Assembly (NCBI GenBank): GCA_034717215.1
Contig: JAYELD010000039.1
Span: 1-45,750 of the forward strand
Origin: Caldisericota bacterium
GTDB taxonomy: Bacteria; Caldisericota; Caldisericia; Caldisericales; Caldisericaceae
Direction of reading: 5' to 3'
Length of the DNA stretch: 45,750 nt
The notes below the pieces were generated by a model, which was not told the origin of the DNA, did no database searches, and was given only the letters and a program-made list of their open reading frames with translations. The number at the start of each line of letters is the position of its first letter. The stretch's first letter is position 1. The position numbers and the translations under genes are program-made. Positions 16,123 to 23,601 of the stretch are shown in pieces.

Positions 16123-16148
16123 GGCAGGCGCATACCTGCCATATTTTT
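16123..16148 (+). terminator. Terminator after the truncated zinc-ribbon gene
   Basis: GGCAGG (16123-16128) and CCTGCC (16135-16140) form a stem, followed by ATATTTTT. Confidence 0.7.
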
Positions 16149-16252
16149 ACCGTAAACACTCGACAACCTTAAAAGAAATTATTACAAACCTTCTAAGAAG
16201 TTTGAAAATATTTGTAAGAGTAAAATATAAGAAAAAAAGTAAATTGAAAAAT

Positions 16253-16903
16253 TTATTTTAAAAGTAGTTTTACTATCCTATACGCAACAAGTGCAACTTC
16301 TTCTCGTGTTATGCTTTCATCTGGGTTGAAGTATCCTTTGCCGTCACCTTTGATTATCCCTTTTTCTTTGAGGTATTTTATCTCTTTTATATATTTGTAA
16401 TCTTCTCCAATGTCAAAAAACGGTTCACCGTCACGGAGGGCATCAAGCAGTTCTAGATAGGGAAAGTTTTTACCGGGGCAGAGAGTAGAGTTTGAGTGAT
16501 GAGTGATATCAGAAATAACATCTTTATGCCTCAGGATGTTTTTAAGGGGGATATCGTATTGTTCCATTAAGCTTTTAACAAGTTTTACGCCGGTATTGAA
16601 CTGCTCTATTGGCATTGTTATTCTTTCAAAGTTTCCTAAGAAGCATATACCGATGCTTATGAGGTTTGCTTCGTAATTAGTGCAGTGCCAGGAAGAGTTT
16701 TCAATTGGTTGCCCTGTAAATACTTTACCCGTATGCCCTATGAGAAAGTGATAATCGCATCTGTAATTAAGGTATTTATCTTTCCAGCGTTCCTTTGCTC
16801 TTTCACATATTACTCTACCTACCTGTTTGCCATCTATATCTTCTTTGTTTGCTTGATAATCAGTGGCTGAGTGGTGCAGTATGATGTATCGTATGCCTCT
16901 CAC
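16253..16903 (-). CDS. N-acetylmuramoyl-L-alanine amidase (PGRP type) with C-terminal SLH domain
   Basis: A 216-residue peptidoglycan hydrolase. The amidase_2/PGRP domain (about 1-150) has zinc ligands in LHHSATD (near 11), RHKDV and LCPGKNFP, so it should cut the bond between muramic acid and L-alanine. Residues about 160-216 form one S-layer homology repeat, including KGIIKGDGKGYFNPDESITREE. The start is GTG 16903, which overlaps the stop of the YvrJ gene (GTGA). There is no signal peptide, as for phage-type lysins; the holin-like gene upstream could provide export. Last gene of the DUF1659-DUF2922-holin-YvrJ set. Confidence 0.9.
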   Translation of the reverse strand: MRGIRYIILHHSATDYQANKEDIDGKQVGRVICERAKERWKDKYLNYRCDYHFLIGHTGKVFTGQPIENSSWHCTNYEANLISIGICFLGNFERITMPIEQFNTGVKLVKSLMEQYDIPLKNILRHKDVISDITHHSNSTLCPGKNFPYLELLDALRDGEPFFDIGEDYKYIKEIKYLKEKGIIKGDGKGYFNPDESITREEVALVAYRIVKLLLK

Positions 16904-17064
16904 TTTCCCTGTGTCCTGAGCAGCGCGTCAATGTATTTGGAAAGGTTGTCTACCGCTCTTGAGAGTTTATCTATTTTATTCCCGAACACCATTAAAAGGT
17001 AAATAGACACGACAACGGGGAAACCAACATCAGCAACTGCTCTTAATATATCCGTGTAGCTCAT
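16900..17064 (-). CDS. YvrJ-family small membrane protein
   Basis: A 54-residue protein, MSYTDILRAVADVGFPV and so on, with one membrane helix (about 13-28) containing the family's GFPVVVSIYLL core. A C-terminal amphipathic helix follows (IDKLSRAVDNLSKYID). It starts at ATG 17064 after AAGGAT and overlaps the amidase start. YvrJ proteins usually sit beside DUF1659 and DUF2922 genes, as here. The function is unknown. Confidence 0.82.
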   Translation of the reverse strand: MSYTDILRAVADVGFPVVVSIYLLMVFGNKIDKLSRAVDNLSKYIDALLRTQGK

Positions 17065-17073
17065 CTTATATCC

Positions 17074-17361
17074 TTATTGTACAAAAGGTATATCTTGTTC
17101 TTCTTTTCTTTTAAAGATATCCTTGAATAGCTGGTCATAAACAATCTGGGAGATAGAAAAGCAAATAGCAATAGATTTAAGTACTGTGTTTGGGTCAAAC
17201 TGTCCGGAGAGAAAAGAAGAAGCAAATCCTATAACGGCAGATACAAGTATCGCAAAGATGCTTTTAGTTCTTCTTGAAAGGTTTGCTCCCGTAATCCACC
17301 GCACAATGAGAGGAGCAATCACTCCTATAAGTCCTGATAGCCATTCTGGTTGAATATTCAT
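17074..17361 (-). CDS. Holin-like membrane protein
   Basis: A 95-residue protein with two to three hydrophobic segments (about 8-25, 33-52, 60-80) and a charged tail (FKRKEEQD). Its size, layout and place before a peptidoglycan amidase suggest a holin-like role, forming membrane holes or aiding export of the amidase. Sequence-level family assignment is not certain. AAGGAGGTG precedes ATG 17361. A hairpin terminator lies just before this gene, so it and the genes after it may be expressed at reduced level from the upstream promoter. Confidence 0.6.
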   Translation of the reverse strand: MNIQPEWLSGLIGVIAPLIVRWITGANLSRRTKSIFAILVSAVIGFASSFLSGQFDPNTVLKSIAICFSISQIVYDQLFKDIFKRKEEQDIPFVQ

Positions 17362-17375
17362 TTAACACCTCCTTT

Positions 17376-17409
17376 AAGTAAAAGGTGCAGGTTGAAAAAC
17401 ACCTGCACC
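17376..17409 (-). terminator. Hairpin between DUF2922 and holin genes
   Basis: GGTGCAGGT (17384-17392) and ACCTGCACC (17401-17409) are exact inverses, followed on the minus strand by TTTTACTT. It would act as a terminator or attenuator inside the operon. Confidence 0.75.
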
Positions 17410-17425
17410 AAGAAAGAAAAAGAAT

Positions 17426-17659
17426 CTACGGAATGAGGTCAGTGTAAGTTCTGTCTACTACTCCGCCGTCTTTAATGCTCACAAGTGCTCCGTTCGTTGT
17501 CAGTATGATGTTCCTGTCGATAATCATCTGCATAACAGTCTGCACATCTGTTGTCGTGAGAGTAGCTTTGGGATTGTTAAATTCCATTCTGTACGTCTTG
17601 CCGTTCTCTGTCATAAATGACATCTGGATTGTCTTTTTAGTTGTGTTTTCTAATGCCAT
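17426..17659 (-). CDS. DUF2922 protein
   Basis: A 77-residue soluble protein of the DUF2922 type: MSFMTENGKTYRMEF strand pair, a central TTTDVQTVMQMIIDRNI helix and a C-terminal NGALVSIKDGGVVDRT. It lies 15 bases after DUF1659 with GGGGGTGAT as ribosome binding site. Its function is unknown; it always seems to travel with DUF1659 and YvrJ in clostridia-like genomes. Confidence 0.85.
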   Translation of the reverse strand: MALENTTKKTIQMSFMTENGKTYRMEFNNPKATLTTTDVQTVMQMIIDRNIILTTNGALVSIKDGGVVDRTYTDLIP

Positions 17660-17674
17660 TATCCATCACCCCCT

Positions 17675-17875
17675 TTATCCTTCGTAATCCTTGAGAAGAG
17701 AACGCCTGAGTCCTACTGTGGCGTCAACGATAAGCCCGGAAATAGCAACTCCGCAATCATAAACATCCTGGTCAAGCGCAGCTGGCTTTATCCCTCTTAT
17801 GCTCTCTTTTCTTGTCTCGCCAGTTCCATCGTCAAATGTGAACTGCAAACTACCTTCTTGTTCTACTACAATCAT
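17675..17875 (-). CDS. DUF1659 protein
   Basis: A 66-residue protein of the DUF1659 type, with LQFTFDDGTGETRKESI at the N-terminus and DVYDCGVAISGL before the RRSLLKDYEG end. ATG 17875 is chosen over an in-frame TTG at 17878 because it is better spaced from GGAGGTG (17881-17887). First gene of the five-gene unit. Confidence 0.82.
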   Translation of the reverse strand: MIVVEQEGSLQFTFDDGTGETRKESIRGIKPAALDQDVYDCGVAISGLIVDATVGLRRSLLKDYEG

Positions 17876-18151
17876 CAAAACACCTCCATTTTTTATTTTG
17901 CAGAAGAAGGACTGTCAGATTACTACGTTAACCTCCACCTACATATATAATTATGCAAGGGGGGGAGAAAAAAAGGTTTTTTTGATATTTTTGATGGTGT
18001 TGTTAGAAGTACAAGAACGTCTTTTGAATACAAGCTATCTTGGAGTATAGAAAAAATATTTATTTTTAATCAGTTGTGATTTTTACGCTTCTTAGTGGTT
18101 TTCTCTGGAACTTCTGAGAGATATGAGAAAAAACATAGGGAAGAACGACAA

Positions 18152-18190
18152 GAAAAGCAAATAGCCCTCGGTGGTAACTATTTGCTTTTC
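18152..18190 (-). terminator. Long hairpin downstream of the ankyrin gene
   Basis: GAAAAGCAAATAG (18152-18164) and CTATTTGCTTTTC (18178-18190) form a perfect 13-base stem with a 13-base loop. On the minus strand it follows the ankyrin gene by about 115 bases and is followed by TTGTCGTTCTT, a weak T tract. The rest of 17888-18306 holds a run of seven G (17960-17966) and nothing recognisable. Confidence 0.5.
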
Positions 18191-18306
18191 CCTTTCTGTG
18201 TTATACAACGCCCTTTACTATATAGGTCGTTTGTAAAAACTCTCGTGTAGATTGCCGCTTTCATTTTGCCATCGCCTATTTTTGTTATTATTATCATGAG
18301 TTAATA

Positions 18307-18837
18307 TTATTCTTTTGCGCCAGCGTTTTTTAGCAAAGATATTATTTCTATACACCTTTTTTGACAAGCGAACATTAAAGCAGTTTTACCATATTTATCT
18401 TTTGCATTAACATCCACCCCGCTTTCTATAAGTAGCTTAACTACATCCGCATACTTCCTGTAAGAAGCTGCCATTAATGCAGTTATACCATCATTGGCTT
18501 TTATATTAACATCTGCGCCGTTTTCTATCAGTAGCTTTACTACATCTATATATCCTTCAAAAGAAACCCGTATTAAAGCAGTCCAACCGTCATTGGATTT
18601 TTCATTAATATTTGCACCGTTTTCTATTAATAGCTTTACTGCCGCTGTCTGTCCATTTACAGAAGTATACATTAAGGGAGTCATACCCTTATTATCTTTC
18701 GTGTTAACATTTGCACCGTTTTCTAAAGCTTCTTTTACTCCTGCTATATTACCATTTTTTGCTGCATTCAATAAAGATTCGTTTAATTTTGCAGCTTGTT
18801 TCTTTGCTCCTGCTTTTTTAAAAAAATTTAAGCCCAT
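18307..18837 (-). CDS. Ankyrin-repeat protein
   Basis: A 176-residue protein with four ankyrin repeats (about 37-66, 70-99, 103-132, 136-165), each with the NGADVN-x-K-xNDG-TAL pattern. A short basic N-terminus precedes them, and no signal peptide or other domain is present. It should be a cytoplasmic protein-binding scaffold; the partner is unknown. GGGAGA lies upstream of ATG 18837. It sits 12 bases from a broken repressor gene in a phage-like region. Confidence 0.88.
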   Translation of the reverse strand: MGLNFFKKAGAKKQAAKLNESLLNAAKNGNIAGVKEALENGANVNTKDNKGMTPLMYTSVNGQTAAVKLLIENGANINEKSNDGWTALIRVSFEGYIDVVKLLIENGADVNIKANDGITALMAASYRKYADVVKLLIESGVDVNAKDKYGKTALMFACQKRCIEIISLLKNAGAKE

Positions 18838-18849
18838 AAGCTATCTCCC

Positions 18850-19023
18850 TTAAGTAAACTTTTTAACCATGTAGGTGATGACGCCTACAATTCTGAAGTT
18901 CTTTCCTTTGATTGCCCTGTAATGAGAGTTAGCGGGTTCAAACCAGATTTCTCCTTTTTCGTCCTTTTAATACTTACTCACGTATACTCTTAGCCAAGCA
19001 TTCTCCTTTAAGCTTTCACTCAT
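18850..19023 (-). pseudogene. Broken S24/LexA-type repressor remnant
   Basis: A strong GAGGAGGAACA site and ATG 19023 open a frame that reads 18 codons to an in-frame TAA (18967-18969). It then continues in the same frame for 38 codons to a second stop. The continuation contains EIWFEPANSHYRAIKG and FRIVGVITYMV, the C-terminal end of phage-type S24 repressors. The DNA-binding domain and most of the peptidase domain are missing. It supports a phage origin for the 16.2-19.0 kb genes. Confidence 0.6.
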
Positions 19024-19148
19024 TGTTCCTCCTCTAATTTTAATAGCTCCTATCTTTTATTATAGGCAAATTCCAAATTTTAAAAAGTAATAGTCCTCAA
19101 CAATTTGAGGGAGGATTAAATCTAAAAATGACAATTTTCTAGGCAAAA

Positions 19149-19362
19149 CAGGGATTGCTTCGTCGCTACGCTTACTTGACATAATGCATATCATGAGGAA
19201 AAGAGCGCAAGGATACATTTTAAAAGTACACAACGACTAAAAAGGGATTGTTTCACCGGCTTACGTAGGTTCGCAATGACAAAGAAAAAGAGAATAATGA
19301 CAGAAAAAAGTGTAAAAGTCTAGAGATTGCTTTTTTGCAGCAAATCCGTAAAATGACAGGGT
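19149..19362. repeat. Degenerate GATTGCTTCG...GCAATGACA palindromic repeats
   Basis: Three spaced stretches (about 19149-19190, 19242-19281, 19323-19362) begin GGGATTG or AGATTGC, and two of the three end in AATGACA. They resemble a palindromic intergenic repeat type seen in many bacterial genomes. They are non-coding and strongly diverged from each other. A short hairpin CCTCAA/TTGAGG precedes them near 19096-19112. The block separates the phage-like region from bioY. Confidence 0.45.
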
Positions 19363-19379
19363 AAAAAATAAGGAGAGAA

Positions 19380-19892
19380 ATGAAAACAAGAGATATAACA
19401 TACACTGCAATATTCACAGCTTTAACAATAGTCGGGGCACAGATAGCAATTCCTATCGGACAGATACCTATCACGCTTCAGATATTTTTTGTTCTGCTTA
19501 GCGGGTTGGTATTGGGAGCACGGTTTGGGTTCTTAAGCCAGGCACTTTACCTGTTCATGGGTTTTATGGGGCTTCCCGTTTTTGCGGGATTCACTGGAGG
19601 AGTTGCTTATATTTACGGTCCAACGGGAGGGTATTTAATTGCATTCCCCATAGCAGCATTTCTCGTAGGTTGGATAAGTAAAAAAAGGAGCAGCACTTTA
19701 TTTTATTCAGCAGCGTCACTTGCCGGAATAGCAGTAATATACATATTCGGATGGCTCAGGCTTGGTCTCTTTATAAATGATCTTAAAAAAGCATTTATTG
19801 TCGGCGTAGCTCCATTTGTGCTTATAGATTTAATAAAAACAGGAGTGGCTGTAGCCGCAGCAAACAAACTCAAAAAAACAATAAATTTTTAA
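19380..19892 (+). CDS. bioY: Biotin transporter substrate-binding subunit BioY
   Basis: A 170-residue membrane protein with about six helices, the S component of an ECF-type biotin importer. It shows the BioY hallmarks: ITLQIFFVLLSGLVLG, a GLPVFAGFTGG loop and GPTGGYLIAFP. AAGGAGAG precedes ATG 19380. No energy-coupling subunits or biotin synthesis genes are in the window, so it either works alone or with distant EcfAT. Confidence 0.92.
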   Translation: MKTRDITYTAIFTALTIVGAQIAIPIGQIPITLQIFFVLLSGLVLGARFGFLSQALYLFMGFMGLPVFAGFTGGVAYIYGPTGGYLIAFPIAAFLVGWISKKRSSTLFYSAASLAGIAVIYIFGWLRLGLFINDLKKAFIVGVAPFVLIDLIKTGVAVAAANKLKKTINF

Positions 19893-19908
19893 AAAATATT
19901 TAAACTAT

Positions 19909-21003
19909 CTACATATATTCTTCTTTTATGACCTGGCCAATGTGATTTAAGGCATGGAGTATATCTTCCTCGGTAACGCTCCCCATATGCCCCATCCTAA
20001 AACATTTTCCTTTTAATTCACCAATTGCTCCCGCAACTGTAACACCTTTTTCTTTAAGCAAAGATCTGAATCCTGCATCGTCAATGCCTGGCGGATAGAT
20101 AAATACTGAAAGAGTAGGCGCTGCAATGTCAGCAGCAGCCATGTTTTTAAATCCAAATGTCTTCATACCAGTTCTTACTAAGCTGGCAAGTATTCTATGT
20201 TTTTCATGATATTTGTCTAAACCTTGCCGCAAAATGTCATCAAGAGATTTTTCAAGAGCAAAAATCATATTTACTGCCGGCGTGGCAAAGTACTTATGCG
20301 GATTTTCCATAACCTGTACCCATCTAAGTATGTCGGCATAGTAGGTTCTCATTTTTTTCATTTCCTTTCGCGCTGAAATTGCCCGCGCTGAAAAAGCAAG
20401 CATGGTAAGCCCTGGGGGAACAGCAATTGCTTTTTGAGAACCGGTGAATAAAACATCAATCCCCCATTCGTCCATTTTTTCAGGAATGCCGCCGGTAGCG
20501 CACACCCCATCCAAAACAGTTAACGTATCGGGCGAGACTTCTTTGATAATCTTGCTCGTTTCTTTCATATTTGTCATCACGCCCGTTGAGGTATCAACAT
20601 GGGTAAACGTTACTGCCTTATATTTCTTTTTGGTAAGGTAATTAGCAAGAAAAGAAGAATTAATATGCATTCCGGCTTTGCTTTTTAATAAATCAACATT
20701 TAATCCTAATGTTTTCCCTATTTCAACGAAACGGTCTCCAAAATAACCGTGAGAAACAACAAGAATATTTTCATTTTCTTCCAAAATATTTGTGAGCGCT
20801 ATTTCCATCCCAAGCGTACCGGAACCCGCAATAATAAATATCTGCCCGTCTCGTGTCCCAAAAAGTGGTTTCATTTTGTTTAAGGCCTTTAAAAAAACTT
20901 CGACAAAACGCTCATCCGTGTGCGAAATCGTATTTTGGGATAGAGCTTTAAGTACATCTTTGCTTACCGGTGTAGGACCTGGGATAAGTAACAGTTCTTC
21001 CAT
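19909..21003 (-). CDS. Class V aminotransferase, serine-pyruvate / alanine-glyoxylate type
   Basis: A 364-residue pyridoxal-phosphate enzyme. It opens with LLIPGPTPVS and ISHTDERF, has SGTLGMEIAL in the cofactor cradle, LDGVCATGG with the ring-binding Asp, and the Schiff-base lysine in FTGSQKA (Lys191). This group moves amino groups between alanine or serine and glyoxylate or pyruvate. In anaerobes such enzymes can act in serine or glycine synthesis. AGGGGGT lies before ATG 21003, 2 bases after the DUF2148 gene stop, so they share an operon. Confidence 0.9.
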   Translation of the reverse strand: MEELLLIPGPTPVSKDVLKALSQNTISHTDERFVEVFLKALNKMKPLFGTRDGQIFIIAGSGTLGMEIALTNILEENENILVVSHGYFGDRFVEIGKTLGLNVDLLKSKAGMHINSSFLANYLTKKKYKAVTFTHVDTSTGVMTNMKETSKIIKEVSPDTLTVLDGVCATGGIPEKMDEWGIDVLFTGSQKAIAVPPGLTMLAFSARAISARKEMKKMRTYYADILRWVQVMENPHKYFATPAVNMIFALEKSLDDILRQGLDKYHEKHRILASLVRTGMKTFGFKNMAAADIAAPTLSVFIYPPGIDDAGFRSLLKEKGVTVAGAIGELKGKCFRMGHMGSVTEEDILHALNHIGQVIKEEYM

Positions 21004-21005
21004 TT

Positions 21006-21509
21006 TTACCCCCTATCAAAAAATGGATTTTTACCCGAAATGCTAATCGGAATACCGTATATCATCTTCACGTCTTCTTTAAGTAAATTAAGATTAAGTG
21101 CAGCAAGCCCGATGCTGAGCATTATTCTGTTGTCAACTTTAAGCTGCGTTGCAGTTGAAACGGCAGAACCTATTGCAATGCCCATATCAACAGCAGAGTC
21201 AATACATTTCCCCTCCTTTTCGTCACGGGAGATACAAAATAAAGATTGATTCTTTTTCAACCTGGTTCCTATCAAAACAACTACTTTGCCCTCAATGTTT
21301 CCTGCGTCTCTGATTAAAAAATTGAGATTTTTTTCTTTGCCTATTTTTATCATTTCTTCCCGTAGCTTTTTAAGCTCTTCCCCATATACTATTCCCGTAA
21401 CAATTGAATCTTTACCGTACGCCTTTGGTGCCGTCCTTGCAGCAACGCACAGCTGTTCTGCAGCATTCAACAAAATATGCTGTTCATCTTCAGGATTTAT
21501 TTTTATCAA
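21006..21509 (-). CDS. DUF2148 (ferredoxin-like) protein
   Basis: A 167-residue protein of the DUF2148 type, with the NAAEQLCVAARTAPKA opening, GKCIDSAVDMGIAIGSAVS, and the MYGIPISISGKNPFFDR-like ending that marks the family. Its function is unknown and has been linked to iron-sulfur proteins in anaerobes. The start appears to be TTG 21509, 5-6 bases after GGAGG; no ATG in frame fits. It is followed at once by the aminotransferase. Confidence 0.8.
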   Translation of the reverse strand: MIKINPEDEQHILLNAAEQLCVAARTAPKAYGKDSIVTGIVYGEELKKLREEMIKIGKEKNLNFLIRDAGNIEGKVVVLIGTRLKKNQSLFCISRDEKEGKCIDSAVDMGIAIGSAVSTATQLKVDNRIMLSIGLAALNLNLLKEDVKMIYGIPISISGKNPFFDRG

Positions 21510-21534
21510 TTGAAACCTCCATTAAATGTATCTG

Positions 21535-21858
21535 TTAATTTAAAGGCTCTTTCGGCACAATTAAGGTAAGAACAATGTAAATTAAAATGCCAGATCCATA
21601 AATTAAAGAAATTATAACCCACAGAACGCGGATAATGGTCGGATCAATTCCAATATATTCTGCCAGCCCGCCGCAAACACCAAAAAGCATTCGGTCTTTC
21701 CTTGATCGATACAATCTTTTTTGCCCGCCTATTTTTCCTGCACATTCCTTGCAATAAAGTTTCCCTTTAATTGTTACTGCTTCGTCCGGCCCAATTGCCT
21801 TCCCGCAACGTACACATACTCCGACTGCTTCTTTTTCGGGATTATTATAGCTTTTCAT
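21535..21858 (-). CDS. Zinc-ribbon/PspC domain membrane protein, copy 2
   Basis: A 107-residue protein with an N-terminal CxxC-CxxC finger (VCVRCGK, YCKECAGK) and a PspC domain (about 50-107: RMLFGVCGGLAEYIGIDPTIIRV then one membrane helix). PspC proteins take part in envelope stress signalling. ATG 21858 is preferred to an overlapping GTG at 21861 for spacing from GAGG. It is a paralogue of the preceding gene, so a tandem duplication. Confidence 0.88.
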   Translation of the reverse strand: MKSYNNPEKEAVGVCVRCGKAIGPDEAVTIKGKLYCKECAGKIGGQKRLYRSRKDRMLFGVCGGLAEYIGIDPTIIRVLWVIISLIYGSGILIYIVLTLIVPKEPLN

Positions 21859-21860
21859 CA

Positions 21861-22202
21861 CTATTCCTCAGGCATAATAATCCAGAGTAAGAGATAGATA
21901 AGCGGCATAAACCAGAACCGTAGATTCGGGATAAAAAGCAATACTACAAAAATAACCCTTATTATGGTCGGATCGATGTTAAAATATTCGCCAAGCCCAC
22001 CGCAAACACCCCCAAGCATCCTGTTTTTAGTTGATTTATGTAATTGTTTTGACCGCTCTTCTTCCATTTTTATCTTTTCCGCACACTCTTTACAGTAAAG
22101 TTTTTCATCAATGATAATTGCTTCGTCAAAATAAACTGTTTTGCCACAGCGCGCACATACGCCGACTGTTTCTTTTTTTGCTTTGCCGGTGTCTTTTTTC
22201 AT
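21861..22202 (-). CDS. Zinc-ribbon/PspC domain membrane protein, copy 1
   Basis: A 113-residue protein with the same finger (VCARCGK, YCKECAEK) and PspC domain (NRMLGGVCGGLGEYFNIDPTIIRV, then a hydrophobic helix). The start overlaps the stop of the LiaI-like gene (TAATG), and AAAGGAGG lies 11 bases upstream. It is about half identical to copy 2. Confidence 0.88.
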   Translation of the reverse strand: MKKDTGKAKKETVGVCARCGKTVYFDEAIIIDEKLYCKECAEKIKMEEERSKQLHKSTKNRMLGGVCGGLGEYFNIDPTIIRVIFVVLLFIPNLRFWFMPLIYLLLWIIMPEE

Positions 22203-22711
22203 TAGCCTTTGCCTCCTTTGTGTGGAATAAGCATAATGATACCAAGAATGATAATAAGTATCCAGATTCCATACTTATTCGCTGCCTTAAAAACTATTCC
22301 GGAAATATTTAATACAAAGGGAATAAATAAAAATAGTCCTATTGCAATAAGTATTAGCCCGGTGGTAATGTCTCTGCCATGCAATTTATAAAAAAACCCT
22401 TTAATAAGCAATGCAAGGCCTACAGAAATAAACCCCGCAGCAACAGCTGCCACAATTGAAAATTGCAATATAGAGAATGCAAAAAGAAGGACAAAAATTC
22501 CTATAAAAATCATAGATAGGTAACTTTCTATGCCGGATTTGTCTTCTCTTTGCAAATATTTAGTCGTGTAACGAACTCCGTCAAACAGCAAGAAAAACCC
22601 GACGAAAGCCCAGAAAATAGAGCTTACGGCACCTATATTTCCAAGGATAAAAGCACAGCCTAACGCGATAAGCAGGCTTCCAATATTAAATCTTGAATCA
22701 AGATCTCTCAT
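22202..22711 (-). CDS. LiaI/LiaF-like polytopic membrane protein
   Basis: A 169-residue protein with about six hydrophobic helices and repeated LL-ALG/GLILIAIGLFLF segments like the membrane domain found in LiaI-LiaF and DUF5668 proteins. It is first in an operon with two PspC proteins, the usual context of cell-envelope stress response genes. AGGGGTG precedes ATG 22711. No sensor kinase is nearby. Confidence 0.7.
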   Translation of the reverse strand: MRDLDSRFNIGSLLIALGCAFILGNIGAVSSIFWAFVGFFLLFDGVRYTTKYLQREDKSGIESYLSMIFIGIFVLLFAFSILQFSIVAAVAAGFISVGLALLIKGFFYKLHGRDITTGLILIAIGLFLFIPFVLNISGIVFKAANKYGIWILIIILGIIMLIPHKGGKG

Positions 22712-22908
22712 TTTTTCACCCCTTTATTTAATTTTTGTCCTATTTAAAAACAATTGTAATACTTTAATCTTTCTCTCGTTTTACGTATTGCATTCAATAT
22801 CACATACATATTATTGTACACTTTTTTCTTAAATCATTCAAGTTTATAATCGTTTGATCTTTATCTCTCCGTCCATATCCCATTAAAAATGAGAAAATAC
22901 TAATGCAA

Positions 22909-22948
22909 TTTTAAGAAATCAAAAAAAGTATTATAATACTTCAAAATA
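22909..22948 (+). promoter_or_regulatory. Promoter of the M50 protease-trpS-scpAB operon
   Basis: TATAAT (22932-22937) lies 15-17 bases after a T-rich -35. It is followed by ACTTCAAAATAG, identical to the same position before dcd (30841-30857). The repeated downstream sequence suggests a shared initially transcribed region or control site. Confidence 0.55.
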
Positions 22949-22964
22949 GAAAGGAGTAAAAAGA

Positions 22965-23591
22965 ATGTTTGAATTTAGTACAGATTATTGGATTAAGTTG
23001 TTACTTTTCACGCTGCCAGCTGTTTTAGTTGTTTTAACGCTGCACGAAATTGGCCACGCGTACTCAGCATATAAATTGGGTGACACAACAGCAAAGCGAA
23101 TGGGTAGGTTAAGCTTAAACCCCTTGCGTCATATAGACCCTATCGGCATGATTACCCTCATCCTATTTAGATTCGGCTGGGGGAAACCAGTCCCCGTGGA
23201 CTTTTTTGCGCTAAGAGAACTACGCTCAGGGATGGTAATTGTTTCGCTTGCAGGCCCGGTAATGAATTTTATTACGGCACTTATTCTTTCTCCCATATAT
23301 AAATGGGCAGTAAATTCTTCCATTATGCTTACAAGTTTTAGCTATATTGTTATCCTGCTACAGTACATCATCGTTTACAGTATATTCCTTGGCATGTTTA
23401 ATCTTATCCCCATCCCGCCACTGGATGGCTCAAAAGTATTATTTGCTTTTACTAAAAGACCTCAACGTTATCTTTTAGATGAATCAATAAACTTATACGG
23501 AATGTTTCTTCTTATTATTTTAATATTTTTGAGAATTCCTTTTAATCTTCTAAATAAGATTATTTTACCAGTGATAAATTTGCTGTTATAG
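22965..23591 (+). CDS. Site-2 protease-like M50 metalloprotease
   Basis: A 208-residue intramembrane protease with HEIGH (27-31) as zinc site, the NPLRHIDPIG loop and a distal IPIPPLDGSKV motif giving the third ligand. Five to six helices are present and no PDZ domain, so it is the compact type. The substrate is unknown. AAAGGAG precedes the start. trpS follows 10 bases later. Confidence 0.92.
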   Translation: MFEFSTDYWIKLLLFTLPAVLVVLTLHEIGHAYSAYKLGDTTAKRMGRLSLNPLRHIDPIGMITLILFRFGWGKPVPVDFFALRELRSGMVIVSLAGPVMNFITALILSPIYKWAVNSSIMLTSFSYIVILLQYIIVYSIFLGMFNLIPIPPLDGSKVLFAFTKRPQRYLLDESINLYGMFLLIILIFLRIPFNLLNKIILPVINLLL

Positions 23592-23601
23592 GAGGAAATA
23601 G

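Noticed and set aside
18945-18960. tRNA-like GGTTC tract
   Set aside because: It has no acceptor or anticodon stems and lies within the S24 repressor remnant.
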